Assembly (NCBI GenBank): GCA_903932695.1
Contig: CAIZGZ010000156.1
Span: forward strand, 1-8,914
Origin: an uncultured Actinomycetes bacterium
GTDB lineage: Bacteria; Actinomycetota; Actinomycetes; Nanopelagicales; Nanopelagicaceae
DNA length: 8,914 bases
Direction of reading: 5' to 3'
Positions 6,272-8,914 of this stretch are shown here, piece by piece. The position numbers and the translations under genes are program-made. Positions within the stretch are counted from its first letter, which is position 1. Each line of letters begins with the position of its first letter. The notes below the pieces were generated by a model that saw only the letters and a list, made by a program, of their open reading frames with translations, was not told the DNA's origin and did no database searches.

Positions 6272-8092
6272 ATGTGCGGCATTGTCGGATACACCGGTAA
6301 GGCCCAGGCTCTCTCACCCGTCCTTGAAGGCCTGCGTCGCTTGGAGTATCGCGGCTATGACTCGGCTGGAATCGCCCTCGTTGTGGCACCAGGTGAAGCC
6401 CTCTGGATCGAAAAGCGCGCTGGCAAGTTAGCTAACTTAGAACAGACCTTAGGCGAAAGCGTTCCAGATTCTCATAGCGGCATTGGCCATACTCGTTGGG
6501 CCACCCACGGTGGACCTACCGATACCAACGCTCATCCGCATCTTGATAACGAGGGAAAGCTCGCGCTGATCCATAACGGCATTATTGAAAACTATGTGGA
6601 TCTGCGCAGCGAGCTCGAGGCTCGTGGCCATATCTTCACTTCGGAGACCGATACCGAATCTGTGGTGCATCTGCTCAGCGATGCACGTAAATCGCATCAC
6701 GGCGATCTCGCTGCGGCAATGCGCGAGGTATGCGCCCAACTCCGAGGTTCATTCACGCTACTCGCAATTCACTCCGATGAGCCTGGTCGAATCGTTGGCG
6801 CCCGCCGTAACTCGCCGCTTGTTGTAGGCGTAGGAAATGGTGAGAACTTTTTAGCATCCGACGTCTCAGCCTTTATTGCGTACACCAAGCACGCACTAGA
6901 ACTCGGACAAGATGAGGTTGTCGACATTACCTCGTCTTCGATCGTGGTCACCGATTTGGCTGGAACCGTTATCACTCCGCGCGAATATGAGATCTCATGG
7001 GATGCCTCTGCCGCAGAGCGCGGTGGTTTTCCGCACTTTATGCTCAAGGAGATTTACGAGCAACCAAAATCAATCGCCGATACTTTGATCGGTCGCACGG
7101 CCGGACTCGATCCAGAGATCACAGCGGGGATTGACCTCACTGGAATCTCCAAAGTTGTCATCATCGCGTGCGGAACTGCGTATCACGCAGGATTAGTAGG
7201 CAAGTATGCGATTGAGAAGTGGGCGAATATCGCCGTAGAAGTTGAGCTCGCATCTGAATATCGCTACCGCGAACCAGCGGTTGACTCGCAGACATTAGTG
7301 ATTCCGATTTCGCAGTCGGGTGAGACCATGGATACCTTGATGGCGATGCGTTATGCCCGCAGCCATGGCGCCAGAGTCTTTGCTGTCTGCAATACAAATG
7401 GCTCGACCATTCCGCGTGAATCCGATGCCGTTCTTTACACTCATGCTGGTCCAGAGATCGCCGTCGCATCAACCAAGGCATTCACCGCACAACTCATCGC
7501 TATGTATTTGATCGCGCTCCATCTTGGTCGAGTCCGCGGAGTCGTCACCAAAGAACTTTCAGATGAGATTGGGCTAGAGCTTGCTGAGCTACCTAGCAAG
7601 GTAGAACAGATACTGGAGACGGTCGAGCCACTGCGCGCATTGACTCGTCAGTTTAAAGATGCGACCTCGATGCTCTTTCTTGGCCGCCATGTTGGATACC
7701 CAACTGCTCTTGAAGGTGCGCTCAAACTCAAAGAGTTGGCGTATATGCATGCCGAAGGCTTTGCCGGGGGAGAGTTAAAGCATGGTCCGATTGCACTGAT
7801 CGACCAAGGCACACCTGTAATTGCGGTTATGCCGCCTGCGCAATCTGCCCTCCACGAAAAGATGGCGAGTAATGTGATGGAGGTTAAGGCTCGCGGTGCG
7901 GTGGTGATCGCGATTGGCGACGCGGACCTACCAAGCGCAGCTCACAACATTCGCATCCCAACTTCGCATGAATTCTTGCAACCCGTACTCGCTGTTGTTC
8001 CGCTTCAAGTAATCGCTTATGAGATGGCGATTGCGCGCGGCAACGATGTTGATCAGCCCCGCAACCTAGCAAAGTCGGTCACCGTCGAATGA
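6272..8092 (+). CDS. glmS: Glutamine--fructose-6-phosphate aminotransferase (isomerising)
   Basis: GlmS makes glucosamine-6-phosphate from fructose-6-phosphate and glutamine, the entry step to amino sugars. The 606-residue product has the expected architecture. The N-terminal glutaminase domain (about 1-235) has nucleophile Cys2 exposed after Met removal (MCGIVGYTG), with RRLEYRGYDSAG, HTRWATHGGPTDTNAHPH, HNGIIENY and SETDTE. A first SIS domain (about 290-430) has CGTAYHAG, ISQSGETMDT and STKAFTAQ. A second (about 460-600) has EGALKLKELAYMHAEGF and ELKHGP. The C-terminal PRNLAKSVTVE carries the active-site lysine (Lys601). AGGGGAT at 6261-6267 is the ribosome binding site. It sits 48 nt after glmM. 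Its stop overlaps the next gene (ATGA). The leader is too short for a glmS ribozyme. Confidence 0.98.
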   Translation: MCGIVGYTGKAQALSPVLEGLRRLEYRGYDSAGIALVVAPGEALWIEKRAGKLANLEQTLGESVPDSHSGIGHTRWATHGGPTDTNAHPHLDNEGKLALIHNGIIENYVDLRSELEARGHIFTSETDTESVVHLLSDARKSHHGDLAAAMREVCAQLRGSFTLLAIHSDEPGRIVGARRNSPLVVGVGNGENFLASDVSAFIAYTKHALELGQDEVVDITSSSIVVTDLAGTVITPREYEISWDASAAERGGFPHFMLKEIYEQPKSIADTLIGRTAGLDPEITAGIDLTGISKVVIIACGTAYHAGLVGKYAIEKWANIAVEVELASEYRYREPAVDSQTLVIPISQSGETMDTLMAMRYARSHGARVFAVCNTNGSTIPRESDAVLYTHAGPEIAVASTKAFTAQLIAMYLIALHLGRVRGVVTKELSDEIGLELAELPSKVEQILETVEPLRALTRQFKDATSMLFLGRHVGYPTALEGALKLKELAYMHAEGFAGGELKHGPIALIDQGTPVIAVMPPAQSALHEKMASNVMEVKARGAVVIAIGDADLPSAAHNIRIPTSHEFLQPVLAVVPLQVIAYEMAIARGNDVDQPRNLAKSVTVE

Positions 8093-8763
8093 GTTGGGGA
8101 TCTCTTGATATCGCCCGAAAGCAAGAGCGCAATAAAGCAGTTGTTATCTCCGCAATTTTATTTCTCGCATTTCTGCTCGTTACCGAACAGGTAATGACCA
8201 AGAGTTACATCTACCGGTTAGATCATAAGATTGAAGCGCTTAAACACCATACCTTCCGCGGTCTATCGAGCCATTTCCTCCTGGCGCTCGATGATCTAGG
8301 TCTTCGCAGTTTGACCGCGACTTGCCTCTTGCTCACCGCCGCAGTGATCGCGTATCGCTTCAGATCGTGGCGCCCGATCAACCTCTCGGTAGCAGCACTC
8401 CTTCTACTTAATGGTGTGGTCGGACTCTCTAAATTAATCTTTGGGCGCACCAAGCCTCGCCTCAATATGGACTATCTCCATCAAGGCGGTCTCTCGTACC
8501 CAAGCGGCCATGCCTCGAACGCTTTATTGACCTGGGGGATGCTCGCTTATTTGGTTCACACCTACACCAACCGCAAGCCCTTTAAAGGAATCCGGCTCTA
8601 TTGGCTGGTAGGCGTGATTACAGCGACAGTCTGTGTCGTCTCGTTGATTCGAAAGACCCATTGGTTTAGCGATCTCTTAGGCGGACTCTTTCTCGGTGGA
8701 TCGCTTCTCATCTTCCTCGTTGCACTTGACCGAGCTTGGCCTTCAAAGAAGCAGCCAGAATGA
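8089..8763 (+). CDS. PAP2-family membrane phosphatase
   Basis: The family dephosphorylates lipid phosphates such as undecaprenyl pyrophosphate or phosphatidate. The 224-residue product has about six hydrophobic segments (roughly 17-36, 62-70, 75-90, 98-115, 143-158, 170-213 as two helices). Motif 1 reads KLIFGRTKP (115-123), with Lys where the consensus K-x6-R-P has Arg. Motif 2 is YPSGH (137-141) with His141. Motif 3 is SLIRKTHWFSD (185-195) with His191 and Asp195, but the consensus SR six to seven residues before His is VS here; an Arg (188) lies closer. Catalytic His residues are kept, so activity is plausible. It overlaps glmS by 4 nt and acpS by 4 nt with no good Shine-Dalgarno, implying coupled translation. 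Between glmS and acpS, a role in lipid-carrier recycling is attractive but inferred; the substrate is unknown. Confidence 0.85.
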   Translation: MSWGSLDIARKQERNKAVVISAILFLAFLLVTEQVMTKSYIYRLDHKIEALKHHTFRGLSSHFLLALDDLGLRSLTATCLLLTAAVIAYRFRSWRPINLSVAALLLLNGVVGLSKLIFGRTKPRLNMDYLHQGGLSYPSGHASNALLTWGMLAYLVHTYTNRKPFKGIRLYWLVGVITATVCVVSLIRKTHWFSDLLGGLFLGGSLLIFLVALDRAWPSKKQPE

Positions 8764-8914
8764 TTCGCGGAGTAGGTATCGATGTCGTGGATATCGCGCG
8801 ATTTGAGGAGTCACTGACTCGGACCCCGAACCTCAAGAGCCGGATATTCACTGAGCGCGAAGCCGCACATAAGATCTCGTCCCTTGCTGCACGATTTGCA
8901 GCCAAAGAGGCGCT
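8760..8914 (+). CDS. acpS: Holo-[acyl-carrier-protein] synthase, 5' part
   Basis: AcpS transfers 4'-phosphopantetheine from CoA to the serine of acyl carrier protein, activating fatty-acid synthesis. The frame starts at the ATG at 8760, overlapping the PAP2 stop (ATGA), and encodes MIRGVGIDVVDIARFEESL, then RIFTERE (28-34) and SLAARFAAKEA (41-51), where the window ends after 51 full codons. Asp8 and Glu50 are the expected metal ligands. The linker between TERE and the AARFAAKEA helix is a few residues shorter than in the AcpS proteins I recall. No good ribosome binding site is visible (AAAGAAG at 8747-8753 is weak), so coupling to the upstream gene is likely. The gene is truncated by the window edge, not broken. 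Confidence 0.93.
   Translation, partial: MIRGVGIDVVDIARFEESLTRTPNLKSRIFTEREAAHKISSLAARFAAKEA

Overview
The window is a conserved housekeeping region of a bacterial chromosome, most likely an actinobacterium (Actinomycetota). Support comes from the gene order (rpsM-rpsK-rpsD-rpoA-rplQ-truA, then rplM-rpsI, then glmM-glmS-acpS), the acidic Ser/Thr-rich N-terminal extension on S9, GTG starts on rpoA and rplM, and RpoA and L13 sequences close to those of high-GC Gram-positives. Base composition looks close to 50% GC by eye. That is low for the phylum and would fit a small-genome aquatic actinobacterium such as the Nanopelagicales, but this placement is only a guess. All genes are on the + strand and densely packed. 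I see no mobile element, CRISPR array, tRNA or rRNA, and no gene-free stretch longer than about 90 bases.

Positions 8-2902 hold the 3' part of the alpha ribosomal operon: S13, S11, S4, RNA polymerase alpha and L17. S4 is the zinc-ribbon (four-Cys) type. The rpsD-rpoA gap carries a perfect 7-bp hairpin and a possible nine-codon leader ORF whose stop abuts the rpoA GTG start. A strong intrinsic terminator follows rplQ, but it lies inside the first codons of truA (tRNA pseudouridine synthase, 2940-3812), so transcription and translation signals overlap there.

Positions 3813-4854 hold a probable promoter region with a 12-bp palindrome, then rplM and rpsI (L13 and S9). With no visible terminator, these run into a cell-envelope block. 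glmM and glmS make glucosamine-1-P and glucosamine-6-P for UDP-GlcNAc and peptidoglycan. A PAP2-family membrane phosphatase follows, overlapping glmS by 4 nt. acpS (holo-ACP synthase) overlaps the phosphatase gene by 4 nt and is cut by the window edge. Together the window links ribosome and RNA polymerase synthesis to tRNA modification, amino-sugar supply, probably lipid-carrier recycling, and fatty-acid synthesis.

I did not find a clearly new biological system. The items most worth a second look are the rpoA leader (uORF plus hairpin), the terminator embedded in truA, the PAP2 protein with altered active-site motifs, the zinc-ribbon S4, and an apparent excess of GATC sites in the non-ribosomal genes.
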